DNA from: Adiantum capillus-veneris
Taxonomy: Eukaryota; Streptophyta; Polypodiopsida; Polypodiales; Pteridaceae
Assembly: GCA_014529385.2 (NCBI GenBank)
Contig: CM043953.1
Coordinates: 82,685,838-82,749,837 of the forward strand
Length of the DNA: 64,000 nt
Direction of reading: 5' to 3'
The position numbers and the translations under genes were made by a program. Below, one piece after another: positions 11,678-22,001 of the stretch (the first letter of the stretch is position 1; every line of letters begins with the position of its first letter). A model generated the notes under the pieces. It worked only from the letters and a program-made list of their open reading frames with translations, made no database searches and was not told the DNA's origin.

Positions 11678-11893
11678 TGTTAAAGAATATGTCTCTTGTG
11701 CTATGGGCGGCCGTACACAGGCTATACTATGTTGTAAATATACTTTGGATAATAGTTCAAAAAGAAGAAGAGTGAGAGCAGCACATTGAATGGCTGCTGC
11801 ACGGTAACAATTGTATGTGTGTGTGTCTCGATGTGTGTTAGTGTGTGCGCATAGTCTTCTTTCCTACCTTCTCCATCACCTGCACACTCTACA
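11678..11893 (+). repeat. 5' LTR of copia A3 (216 bp)
   Basis: It starts TGTTAAAGAATATGTC and ends CACTCTACA, three bases before the primer site. It includes a short TG-rich microsatellite near 11813-11845 that differs in length between the two LTRs. Confidence 0.95.
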
Positions 11894-11896
11894 AAG

Positions 11897-11908
11897 TGGT
11901 ATCAGAGC
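11897..11908 (+). promoter_or_regulatory. primer-binding site of copia A3
   Basis: TGGTATCAGAGC matches the 3' end complement of initiator-Met tRNA perfectly, three bases after the 5' LTR. It is followed by a leader of about 890 bases (11909-12799) in which I see no conserved gene. Confidence 0.95.
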
Positions 11909-12799
11909 TCAATTTAAGGAGCTACAGTCAATACACAAATTTTTTTAGCTCTGGAAAATAGCCAAAAAGAGAGGTTTTTTGGTCATAACTCCCTCACCCG
12001 AACTCGGAATACAGTGATCCACAAGTCTATCTTTATGTTTTTCGGCATTCCGGACGCATTGGTATACTCAAATTTGCCAAAATTTGCAACATAATTTTTT
12101 TTGCAGCAAACAACCAGCTCACACAAGCATAGGAGATTTCCAGTTTTGCACTCTGCAGTAGATTTACAGGTTACAGGTGAAGAATTCAACATTTACACAG
12201 GTTTTGGAGAGCGACATAGAGCTTTTGCATCATGATATTGTCTTATCAAAGATTATGTTTGGTTGTTGTGGGTCCGTTATGGACAGCCGCCTATGTAAGA
12301 AAGGTTGTGGGAAGAAATTGAGGTGGCTATATTGTCAGATTGAGTACTTTGTGGTTATGTATGGATATGTGGTTAATGTATTTTAGAAAACTGCAGCCTT
12401 TGTGAGGGTCGAGTGAGGTTTTTTGAAGCCTTGCCTTGGGAGCTTTGGTACCTTGGCAAGGTGGATTAGGTATTAGAGTGAACCCCCAACCGGTCCCACT
12501 AAAGATCTCATATGTCGTTTACGACTATGGGAAGAAGGGGATGTATGGATATGTGGTACAGGATAGTGTATGAATTTCATTTGCATACAGGTCCATGTGG
12601 ACATTGTTTTAGAGTATTTATGCATAGTATTGAGTCAGTCTATGGCAAAGTGAGTCAGTGGATTTTCCCTTGGCAGTGAGATATTTTCTGTCAGTTTTTA
12701 TGAGAACTTTGGTTGAGATTGTCACTTGAGATATTGTCCAAATACAAACAGAACTCTGCCAACAATTTGTCAAAATACTTAGCAATTGAGAGAGTGAAG

Positions 12800-14120
12800 A
12801 TGGCAGAAAGTTCAACTCAAGTCAGACAGATTGTTGAAGAGAAGCTAATAGAAGAGAACTACATTATATGGTCTTATAGGATGGAGAACTTTATCATGGG
12901 CAAAGGTTTATGGGACCACATTATAGGTGAACAAGAGTGTCCCGAGGTTGGTTTGGAACCAAATAGAGAGAATGTTGAAGCATATAAAACATGGAAAGCA
13001 GGAGTAGAAGCTTACAAGAAGTGGATAAAAAATACAAGGAAAGTGATGCATTGGATTTCACTATGTATTAGTGACTTCTTTATACCACATGTGAAGAAGG
13101 CTCAATCTCCAAAGGAAGCATGAGAGATACTAGCAAGGATGAACAACTCCAATACAGAACCACAAAAAGTTTACTTTAAGAAAAGGCTACATTGGGTATG
13201 GAGAGGAAATAGATCTATATTAGATTATGTGAAAAAGATAAAGCAAATATAGGAAGATCTTGCGAGCATTAATGTTAAAGTTCCAGATGATGACTTAGTT
13301 TCAGTGACATTGAATGGTTTGGGATGGGAATACAAGTCATTGGATACATCTAGATGTGTTTGAGGACACATGCCTGATTTTGAAGAGTTAGTAAACCTTT
13401 GTTTGCAAGAAGAGGTGAAGCTAGGAAAGTCAAGTCCTTCTACATCAAAAAAAAATTCTAGAGATCGGGTTTTTTACTCTAGAGGTCGTGGAAACAATAG
13501 AGTTGGAAGAGGAAACTATGGTCGTGGAAACACTGCTGGAAGAGGTCAATGGAAAAACCAATAAAGTCAAAGTTACAATGATTATAGCCATAGAGGCAGG
13601 GTGACAGCCCAACCTCGTGGACGTGGAGGTGGATGATTTTTACATCCTCAAAGAGATGCATACTGTAATAGATGTGGCATTTATGGTCACTTTGAAAGAG
13701 AATGTTACATCAGGCTAAATCAAAATCATGATTGTGGTGGAAGAGGCCAAGGTTATGGTAGACATGGAGGAATTTTTTTTGGATACAATCCTCATGATCA
13801 AAATATATATGATAATAGGTCGAGTGGACATTTATTTCCTATGGAGCATGTTGTTGGAAGCATGTGGAGCCACATCATACAAATGATTGGTATTTAGATA
13901 GCGGTGCCACAAATTATATGACATATCATGGTGACTGGTTTGACAGAAAAGAGAAGTTAGAAGAGGATGAGTTTGTTGCTACAGGTGATGATATTATGCA
14001 TAGGATTATGCATGTTGGTTCAGTTTCATTGCAATAAAAAGACGAGGCATACAATACATTCGGAGATGTTCTATATCTTCCTTCAATCACAAAGAATTTA
14101 GCATCAGTTTGACAAATAAT
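12800..14120 (+). pseudogene. copia A3 gag and protease region with nonsense codons
   Basis: The ATG at 12800 opens MAESSTQVRQ, a typical copia gag start, followed by a UBN2-like gag domain, an Arg/Gly-rich stretch (near 13470-13630) and the zinc knuckle C-x2-C-x4-H-x4-C at about 13669-13710. Stops in the gag frame lie at 13121, 13250, 13361, 13562 and 13634. Each is one transition away from Trp, Gln or Arg codons expected by context. A protease-like segment (WYLDSGA, near 13890) follows in another frame. Gag would package RNA and the protease would mature the polyprotein, but this copy cannot do so. Confidence 0.88.
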
Positions 14121-14130
14121 AGATCAAGGG

Positions 14131-15542
14131 TTGCAAGTCCGTTTTAAATGTTATGGCTGCTTCAAAGAGGAGTTTCACAAAGGCAGACCAGGCAAGATAT
14201 TGGCATGTGAAAGAAAGAAAGGTCGCTTGTTCTCACTGGAAGCTGGAGATCCATGTTTACAGAACGATATGTATGCAAATAAATCAACCACTCAAGATGA
14301 CTGGGCAGAGTTATGGATTAAGAGGATTGGTCATGTCCCTTTTAGAAGACTAAAGCATATGCAATCAAATCAAATTGTACGTGGATTACCAAAGTTTGGC
14401 AGATTGAATTTTGATCATGTTTGTGAAGCTTGTCAATTTGAAAAGCAATCTCCTTTACCATTTCCAAAGAAGGGGAGAATTAGCCAAAGTCCTTTGGAAA
14501 TTTTTCATTCAGATATTTGGGGACCTTGTGATCATGCTACGCCAAATGGTTGTTGATATTTTATCACGTTCATAGATGATTACAACAGAATGACATGTGT
14601 TTATTTTCTAAAGGCAAAGTCAGAGGCATTGGAGGTATCTTGGAGTTCAAAGTTATGGTTGAGAAAGAGAATGGTTGTCAAATTAAATGCCTACATACAG
14701 ATGGACAGGGAGAGTACATGTCACACAGTTTTGATGATTACTTATGTGAACAAGGCATAAGAAGATGGATTACTTGCAAATACACACCACAACAAAATGG
14801 AGTTGCTAAGAGAAAGAATAGAGTCATAGCAAAGATTTCAAGAGCCATGATGAATGAGATGAATATGCCATTAACATATTGGGCTGAAGTAGTACACATT
14901 ATGAATCGAATACCAACAACTGCCATTCATGAAATTTCACCTTATGAGAGACTTTATGGGATCAAGCCAATAGTTTCCTACATGAAAGTTTTTGGATGTG
15001 TTTGCTATATTCATGTGCCAAATGAAGCAAGAAAGAAGATGGAGCCAAAGGCAGTGAAGTGTATATTCTTGGGCTATCCAGTTGAAAAGAAAGGTTACAA
15101 GTGCTATGATCCTACGACAAGACAAGTTTATGTCAGTAGAGATGTCAGATTTTGTGAGCATGAACCATGGTATAAACCAAAGCCTGTGATGATAGAAGAT
15201 GAGTATGAAGAGCAAGAGAATGTGCGCCATGTTGTTGATAAGTCAGGACCATCAACAAGAACTATTTCAGGACCACATATGGCAGAGGAGAGTACAGGAA
15301 GTTTCAACCCATGGAGCGGTCGTTTGCGAGATAAGAGGCAAGATGAGAAAGGCAAGAAGAAAGTGGTTGAGGAAAGTTCTGGAGATGAAAGGTTTGATGA
15401 AGATTATTGTTTACCACATTGGAAAACACTTAGCAGTAAGCATGCTGAGAAATATGTACCCCCATATGCAAGAGTTGAAGAGAAGAGTGCACCACAGTTG
15501 AGAAGATCAGAGAGGGTGCGTTATCCACTTGTGATAGATTGA
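14131..15542 (+). pseudogene. copia A3 integrase, frameshifted
   Basis: The HHCC zinc-binding region (CEACQFEK near 14425) leads into a DDE core: the first Asp is in FHSDIWGP near 14510 and the second in LHTDGQGEY near 14695. Where the catalytic Glu is expected, the sequence reads NGVAKRKNR (near 14800), so Glu is replaced by Lys through a G-to-A change. The core is interrupted by a stop after NGC near 14554 and a frame change near 14595. The C-terminal part keeps VFGCVCYIHVP and CIFLGYP, followed by an acidic linker with LRRSERVRYP. Integration activity must be lost. Confidence 0.9.
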
Positions 15543-17157
15543 TATACAATGGCTACATGCGTACACATTATGCATACATGGTTTCACGTGTGCAACAAAA
15601 AGAGCCTACATGTTTTCAAGAGGCAATTGGAAAATCAAAATGGGAATTAGCTATGGATGATGAGATGGATGCTCTTGTGAAGAATGACACTTGGGATTTG
15701 GTTTGCTTTCCAAGTGGAAAGAAAGCAATTGGTTCAAAATGTGTATACAAAGTCAAGTGCAAGTCAGATGGTAGTGTGGAAAGATACAAAGCGAGGCTTG
15801 CTGCTAAAGGTTATGCATAAAAAAAAGGTCTTGATTATGATGAGACATTTAGTCCAGTTGCAAAGATGACAAAAGTCAAATTGGTGATAGCAATGGCAAG
15901 TATGTTCGGTTGGAAGTTACGGCAAATGGATGTCGATAATGCATTCTTGAATGGTGACTTGGAAGAAGAAGTCTATATGATACAGCCAAAGGGTTATCAA
16001 CATCCAAAGTTTTCATATTATGTGTGTAAGTTGAAGAAAGAATTGTATGGTTTGAAGCAAGCATCTAGAGCTTGGTGTGAAAAGATAATCAGATTCTTGA
16101 AGAAGATTGGATTTAAACAGTCTACTGCTAATCACTCATTGTTTTTGAAGCATGTTGATGGAGAGATCGTCGTTATTGTTATCTATGTTGATGACTTGAT
16201 TCTCATTGGAAGTCATGATGAGCAAATTTTGCATGTCAAGAAGAGTTTGTTGCTCGCGAATTGACCATGAAGGACCTTGGTGAGTTGAGATATTTTTTGG
16301 GAATTGAAATTGTTGACACTTTATCAGAAATTTGGATGATACAAAGACAATACACATGGGATATGCTTGAGAAGTATGGAATGACAGCGTGCAAACCGGT
16401 TGATACGCCTCTTGATCAAAATGTGAAGTTGATTGATGATGGACATTACATGGAGGATGTCACTATGTATCACAAGATGGTTGGAAGTCTTATCTACTTG
16501 ACAATAACAAGGCCATATTTGAGTTATGCAGTGGGTGTTGTGAGTCAATTCATGCAGAAGCCATGTAAAATTCATCTTGATGCAGTGAAACAAATTATGA
16601 GATATGTGAAATCCACTGTCAGTTATGGAATGTTTTATGAAAAGAATGGGAAGCTTTGTCTTTATGGTTACACAGATGCAGATTGGGTAGGAGATTTTAT
16701 GGATAGAAGATCTACAAGTGGTTATGCATTTTCCATTGGCAATGGTATGATAAGTTGGAGTAGCAAGAAGCAATTAAATGTAGCATTATCAAGTACAAAA
16801 GCTGAATATCGTGGAGCAGCTTTGGCAGCATGTGAAGAGTCATGGTTGAGAGTACTTATGGTAGACTTTGGTTTTGACAATCTTGACAGTGTCATTATAT
16901 ATTGTGACAATATTAGCAGCATCATGTTGGCAAAGAATCCAGTTTACCATGCTCGCACCAAACACATTGAAGTACATTATCACTTCATTAGAGAAAAAGT
17001 TTTGGCAGGTGAGATTGATTTTGTGTATGTGAAGACAAATGATCAAGTTGCAGATATATTTACAAAAGCTCTTGGAAAGGAGAAGTTTTGCTACTTTTGT
17101 GAAGCATTGGGAATCCATCATATGCAAGTTTATTCTGAGCTTGAGGGGGAGTGTTAA
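15539..17157 (+). pseudogene. copia A3 reverse transcriptase/RNase H, two breaks
   Basis: RT starts near ALVKNDTWDLV and runs through GSKCVYKVK, DVDNAFLNGDL and the intact box YVDDLILIG near 16190, then RNase H motifs YTDADWVGD, RRSTSGYAF, STKAEY and HYHFIREKV. A stop at 15818-15820 (Gln expected) and one near 16262 divide it. The final stop TAA at 17155-17157 lies inside the LTR, as in many copia elements. The RT catalytic box is preserved although the frame is broken. Confidence 0.92.
17137..17151 (+). promoter_or_regulatory. polypurine tract of copia A3
   Basis: GAGCTTGAGGGGGAG directly precedes the 3' LTR start TGTTAAAG and overlaps the end of the RNase H reading frame. Confidence 0.9.
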
Positions 17158-17365
17158 AGAATATGTCCGTTTTGCTATGGGTGGCTGGACACTGACTATA
17201 CTATGTTGTAAACATACTTTGGGTAATAGTTCAAAAAGAAGAAGAGTGAGAGCAGCAGGTTGAATGGCTGCTGCAGGGTAGCGATTGTGTGTGTGTGTCT
17301 TGATGTGTGTTAGTGTGTGTGCATACTCTTCTTTCCTACCTTCTCCATCACCTATGCACTCTACA
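17152..17365 (+). repeat. 3' LTR of copia A3 (214 bp)
   Basis: It starts TGTTAAAGAATATGTC and ends CACTCTACA. It is followed directly by the duplicated target CACCG and then by the rest of element B's LTR. Confidence 0.95.
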
Positions 17366-17629
17366 CACCGGCCACCGGCCAACCGGCCAATTGACTGGTC
17401 GTTTTCCGACCACTTTTCGGCCATCGTCCGGCCATAATATTTCGGCAAAAAAGGAATATTCCGGCAAATCGAGTCTCGATCTTAGGCTCGAGACTAGGCG
17501 TGAAAATTTCGTTTTCCGACAGGTGATTTTTCTTCACACACGATGACTTCTCCTCATAATGGGGGCCTTACAAATGTGCATTTTTACAACAAAAAATTAC
17601 AAGGGTTAAGTCAGGCTCCATACTTAACA

Positions 17630-17908
17630 GCCTAACCTCTCTCTCCCTCTCTGTCTGCATAGATACACAAAAAGACTCTGACCCAATGCTACCATGGGTG
17701 CTATGCACGAGACGACAAGCGGACGTGAAGATGGTAGCCAAATACAAAATAATTCAACCAAACCGGAAACTCACTTATGCATAGCAGAAAAAGAACTCTG
17801 ATACAATGATGGCTACTATCAGCTGCATGATGGTGCAACCTAGTACTCTTCCTCGTCTATTGGAAACCGTACTGGTAGCTTTCCCCTGCTTCACATCTGA
17901 TAGCTACA
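17630..17908 (-). repeat. fragment of 3' LTR of element D
   Basis: It aligns with about 30757-31035 (shared words include CAATGCTACCA, AAATACAAAATAATTC and AACTCACTTATGCATAG). Its left end is the insertion point of copia B, and the rest of this LTR would lie to the left of B. Similarity stops just after CTACA at 17908. Confidence 0.75.
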
Positions 17909-18339
17909 ACTCTAGTCTTTGGTGACTTCTCCTTCCTCCGCATGCATGGCGGCACCTCTTGGCCACTCCCCGTGTAGTCAGCTCCTGCAATGGCCCTTCT
18001 CCAATGCCTTCAACCACCCTCATGCCTCTTGGCAGCTTCCTATATTCATGCTGTCTCCTCCTCCTAGCTGGGCGGCCACCTCTTCATACTACGGATCCAC
18101 TTGCTCTTTGTTTCAGCCCCACCTTATCTCTGAGCTCCCAGACTTGGCCACCCTTGTCCTTTGGCGGTTCTTTTTACCCCCATCTACTGCACACACCGAC
18201 CCCTTGGGAACTCATCCCATCCTCTCTCCAACGGGTTGTTGCCCCTCCTATGGCCCTCTCTCCTGCAACTTGCGACATTCTACTTCTGGTTGTAATTAAC
18301 TACACCCAATCACCCCAAGTACTTTGGGCCTGCCTGCAT
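17909..18339 (-). other. 3' interior of element D, C-rich, no gene recognised
   Basis: This segment of about 430 bp is markedly C-rich on the plus strand, unlike the AT-rich LTRs beside it. Open frames exist on the plus strand (17919-18299 and 17959-18390), but they are proline- and serine-rich, overlap each other and have no recognisable motif. They more likely reflect base composition than coding. No strong purine tract is visible next to the LTR. Confidence 0.45.
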
Positions 18340-20351
18340 TGTCCAAGAATTTGCGGTATTTCCAGGAAAGCACTGGGCTTTTGGCTGTGAGAGTTTGTGA
18401 GAGATTTTCAAAAAACTATATGAAGAACTTAAACCATAGATTCCATGAAGTCTAGGGTTTGGAAGGAAGTTCAATCAAAGATGCCCCACACTTTCTCTCT
18501 TGCACTCACACACACAAAGAAATAACACCCAAGAGAATATCAAAACATTACAAATATGAAAACATCAAGTCTATGCTCATATTGTATCATGGGTAATATG
18601 AAAGGTTTAATAGATGAGTTAGTGGAATTCAATCTTTGCTGACCAAACAGGCTACAAATTGTTCTTTGGAATTGTAGTTTTTTGCTTACCATAATATGTA
18701 TGTTTTGTCTAGTGATTGGGATTAATTGTGTGTACAAATTCTCTTGGTTCATAGCAAGATAACTACACTTACATCAAAAGAAAAGTTATAGTCTATAAGA
18801 GGTAGTACAATGGGATCTGGTGAAAGAAGTATTTCATTGAGCCTTTCTGGGCCAAAGAGAAATATTATACGTTGTTGAAAGTGTATTTTACGGCTAATCC
18901 ATACGTTAATTCTAATAGATCGCAGAGAGTGGAAGCGATAGAAATTCTCATCATGTGGATTATTCATCTAGGATAACTCTAGTATGTGAAAAATGTAGAT
19001 ATGAGACAAGAGAAGAGAAGACAATTTCCCTCCCAAGCCCTATTGTTACCCTTAGCAATAAGGATATCGTGGGGAGAGATGTACCCATAGCAAGGAGAAC
19101 CTAGAATTTGTAGAGAGAATGAATTTTTAAGAGTGAGAGAGATAGGTTTGGTTAGAGAGGGAGATTAGAGGTGAAAAAGAAATATATGCTGGATTAGAGG
19201 TGAAAAAGAAAACAACAAGAAATCAACAAAATTTCAAAGTAGAACACATCTTACTTGACAAACCCTTTGGGAGTTATTTACCATTTTTGATGGAGAGAGA
19301 AGAAGGAGGAAGACTTCAAGCCTTTATTGATGCACCAAGTTCAAGTCCTTCTTTGATTAGACCGTATCTTCCCAAGATAGCTTACAACAATGGCTAGTCT
19401 TCCTCTAGGAGTAAGTGTAGGCTTATGCTTATGTTTATGGCTAAGTACAATTAGGCATTACTACTCTCACTCCCTCATGAATTCGTCTCATCAATGAATT
19501 GAATGGTTTTCAAGGAAGAAGATGTCCCCTTTTATAGGTGAAGGGAACCCCCAAGGGTTTACACAAGAAGGAGAAGAGCCAGTGTGAAGAGGATTTGGCA
19601 AAGTTTGAAATGAGCTATCCCACATGATGTGGGCAGACTGGGGTCCAGTATTTTTCTTAGATCTTCTTAGTCGTGGCTCCAAATAAAAATGCAAAATTAA
19701 GGGAAAAAACTTCAGCTCATTATCTACAACTCCCATTTTATATACATTTTCCAATTTGGATTGGAACCTTGTGTGGAAAAATCATCAAAATAGGGTACAA
19801 TTTTGGCAGAAAAAGTCTTCTTGTGGTCCCCTTAGCTTAGACTTTTATTTGATTCCAATGGACACCTCATGCCATATGAAAGCATGAAAATTCTCCTTGA
19901 TAAATGTTTGTAATCATGCTTGCAATAATTCATTAAAATAGGTGTATCTTTGAAAATCATGCCTCCTAGTGTCCCACTAGGATTTGATTCCTTTCTAGTA
20001 GCTATTTAAAAGAAATATAAGAAAAATATGAAAAATACATAGAATATATATATATTGGAAGTTACCCTAGATATAGGATCTAGCTAGGTGTGAGATAATA
20101 ATGAGATAGTAGAAAGAAAGAATCTATGTTTTTTGCCGCAAGTTAAAGAGGCGGAGCTATTGACGCTTTTTCCATAGTACTTTTTGTCGATAAGTAAGAA
20201 TATGTTACCCTTGAGATAAATAATAGGATGAGATAGAAAGATTATTATTATACTTAGATATGCATATGTACAATATAGAAAATATAATTCTGTAGCTAAA
20301 AAGTTGCAAGATAGATCTTGTAGCATGTGGTCCCACTATGTACGTGTCACA
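18340..20351 (-). repeat. 3' LTR of gypsy C (2012 bp, left copy)
   Basis: On the plus strand it starts TGTCCAAGAATTTG and ends GTGTCACA. It aligns over its full length with 26031-27991. It contains a short AT run near 20045, where the other copy has a much longer (AT)n tract. Small minus-strand frames inside it (18540-18967) are not conserved as genes. Confidence 0.9.
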
Positions 20352-20368
20352 GCATGACATCCACCCCC
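20352..20368 (-). promoter_or_regulatory. polypurine tract of gypsy C
   Basis: The reverse complement, GGGGGTGGATGTCATGC, directly abuts the 3' LTR. Purine-rich priming sites of this form occur at the same place in many plant gypsy elements. Confidence 0.8.
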
Positions 20369-20417
20369 GCTAAACCTGCACATCCTCCGATGTGTGCCAC
20401 ATTCTCTCTTTGTAAGA

Positions 20418-21937
20418 TCAGCCCTCTTGTACATCTTCCTTGTTTTCTTCTTCACTGGATGATTTCAAAGCTTCATCTTCACTTTGATCTTCACCTATGT
20501 TTTTCTCTTCCTCCTCATCAATATCTTTTGGATCATTGTCTCCTGTTCTCTTAAACATTTTGATCCTTTTTTCTCCAATGGGAGCCTTTTCTTCTATACC
20601 ATCTAGTTCAGAAAAGATGTAGGTAGCATTTTCATGCATATGCTTTACAACATATGGTCCAAACCATCTTTTTGAGAACTTATGCATGATGATGTGCTAG
20701 TTATGAAGGCTACTATCATACACTAAAACCTAGTCAGCTTTGTCAATTGCTTTGCTCCTAAGCCGATGTTGCTTATCAAAGTAGTCCTTGTTTTTCAACC
20801 TTGCATTTTTGAGTAGTTATTTTGCACCCTAAATGTCTCGAGGTCTTCTCTTTAGTTGCCAAGGTAGTACATTCCATGTGGGAATTGTATCTTCACTCGG
20901 AATCATTGGATTTTGACCATACATTAGCTCCACAGGAATATAGCCAGTTACTGAGCTATGTGTTGTACGATCAGCCCATAAAGCATATGGTAACAGTTTT
21001 GGCCACTCACCAGATCTTCCTTTGCAAGCCTTGGCCAAAGCTTTGATGATAGGAGGATACCCTCTTTCACTCTTTCCATTGCCTTCAGGGTTGTAAGATG
21101 TAGTAAGAGAAGGGTGAAAGCATGTTAACCTGTCGCGCTTTTTGTACTAGTTAGCAGTTTCAAGTTAGCACATCTTCAAAAAGTTGGGCGTCCGGCAAAT
21201 TTTTTTACAAATAATATCAAAACTTTTTGGAGGTTGTACATTTGGATTCCTTGTTTCAAGTGCTTTCTATTGATATATCATATGTCATAGATCTTGGAGA
21301 TGTAGCTCAAGTTATTGTACTAGTTAGCATATGTCAAAATTGTGCTAGTTAGCATTGTCCGGGACATGAAAAAGCATGATGTGTTACCATGCCTCCACCC
21401 AGAAATCTTGATTCCTAATCTGGAAAAGAACTCCCTTGCTTCCTCAGCATCTCGCTCACCTTAGTCTGCAGTGATCTTTCCCACACAACCATAGCAAATC
21501 ACCTCATCAAGGAGGAATTTCCATACAGATTCTGTGGTTTTAGCACTTAATGCTCGCTATTCAACCTGGTTAGTTAGTTCCTCTCGTGCAAGAACTAAGT
21601 GTCTCATCTGCCAGAGTCCTAAAGACATTGTGACTAGATTCAGAACCCATTTAAAATGCATGGCTAGTGGATATGTAGGGTGCAATCCATCACAATGTCG
21701 AACATTTGAATACATTTGACAAGTTACACATGACTCTACAAATTGAGATACATCTTTATACATACCCTTCCACTTGTATTTTTGTTTCAACTTGGAGAAG
21801 GTTGCCCACACATCCCTGTGTCCAGCCCATAGACTCTCATGAAACTCTTGCATGAGCTTTACTTGAGTCTTGTTTTTACATATAACCCTTTGTGGTGTAG
21901 CACCCTTTTTGTTTAGGATGCTTCCACAAGTAACCAT
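20418..21937 (-). pseudogene. gypsy C integrase, split by a DNA insertion and frameshifts
   Basis: Read right to left, the zinc-binding region shows His residues (ESLWAGHRDVW) then CVTCQ near 21735. The first catalytic Asp is expected in the segment reading LNLVTMSLGL (near 21630), where Asp appears as Asn. The core continues to TSYNPEGNGKSERG near 21075 and LPYALWADRTTHSS near 20975, and the C-terminal motif RWFGPYVV is at about 20665, followed by an acidic tail. Integrase would join element DNA to the chromosome. This copy has several frame breaks and the 246-bp insertion at 21125-21370. Confidence 0.88.
21125..21370. mobile_element. 246-bp small DNA transposon-like insertion (MITE-like)
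   Basis: The sequence AAAGCATG occurs immediately left (21117-21124) and right (21371-21378) of this segment. Removing the segment plus one AAAGCATG leaves an open integrase reading frame that matches the family pattern across the join, so this is a precise insertion. Inside, CTAGTTAGCA occurs three times in the same orientation (21147-21156, 21320-21329, 21345-21354), with a fourth partial copy at 21163-21170. Terminal inverted repeats are weak (TTAACCTGTC against TTCATGTCCC on the other strand). An 8-bp duplication is typical of hAT elements, but I cannot assign the superfamily. Confidence 0.75.
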
Positions 21938-22001
21938 CCCTCAGAAAGTACCCATATGCTTTCCTACGTATCCTCTTGAATTCTTGTTTATACCAATCAT
22001 C

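Larger units (their letters stand above)
11678..17365 (+). mobile_element. complete but decayed short-LTR Ty1/copia element A3
   Basis: LTRs of 216 and 214 bp flank a 5.3-kb interior with an initiator-Met primer site, gag, integrase, RT, RNase H and a purine tract. An exact 5-bp duplication CACCG sits at 11673-11677 and 17366-17370, within the LTR of element B. By eye the two LTRs differ at roughly 20 of 214 positions, so the insertion is not recent. The coding region has many stops and several frameshifts. Confidence 0.95.
1164..17629 (-). mobile_element. Ty1/copia element B (minus strand), interrupted by A1, F and A3
   Basis: This is an older copy of the family whose better copy, B', lies at 55344-60656. 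Its pieces are RNase H/RT/integrase/gag coding at 1164-4062, gag N-terminus plus primer site at 10683-11200, and the 5' LTR at 11203-11677 joined to 17371-17629. The spliced LTR is 734 bp, the same length as the right LTR of B'. The pieces are colinear with B' once insertions F and A3 are removed. The left part, including its 3' LTR, is lost or lies beyond A1. Its right end falls inside the LTR of element D. Confidence 0.88.
11203..17629 (-). repeat. 5' LTR of copia B, split by element A3
   Basis: On the plus strand it begins TGTTAGGAAAT at 11203 and ends ACTTAACA at 17629. It is interrupted from 11678 to 17365 by A3. Removing A3 and one CACCG duplication leaves 734 bp that match the LTRs of B' (55344-56061 and 59923-60656). 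A GA microsatellite lies near 11285-11304, and a TATA-like CTTTTATAGG lies near 11490, similar in all copies of the family. Confidence 0.92.

Noticed and set aside
17919-18390. Two overlapping plus-strand ORFs as a host gene
   Set aside because: They are proline- and serine-rich because the DNA is C-rich, overlap in different frames, have no motif, and the second runs into the LTR of C.
18540-18967. Minus-strand small ORFs in the LTR of C
   Set aside because: They lie entirely within an LTR, and the matching part of the other LTR does not preserve them.
21125-21370. A Helitron or solo LTR as the source of the integrase insertion
   Set aside because: Helitrons do not make target duplications and LTR elements make 4-6 bp ones; here it is 8 bp and the ends lack TG and CA.
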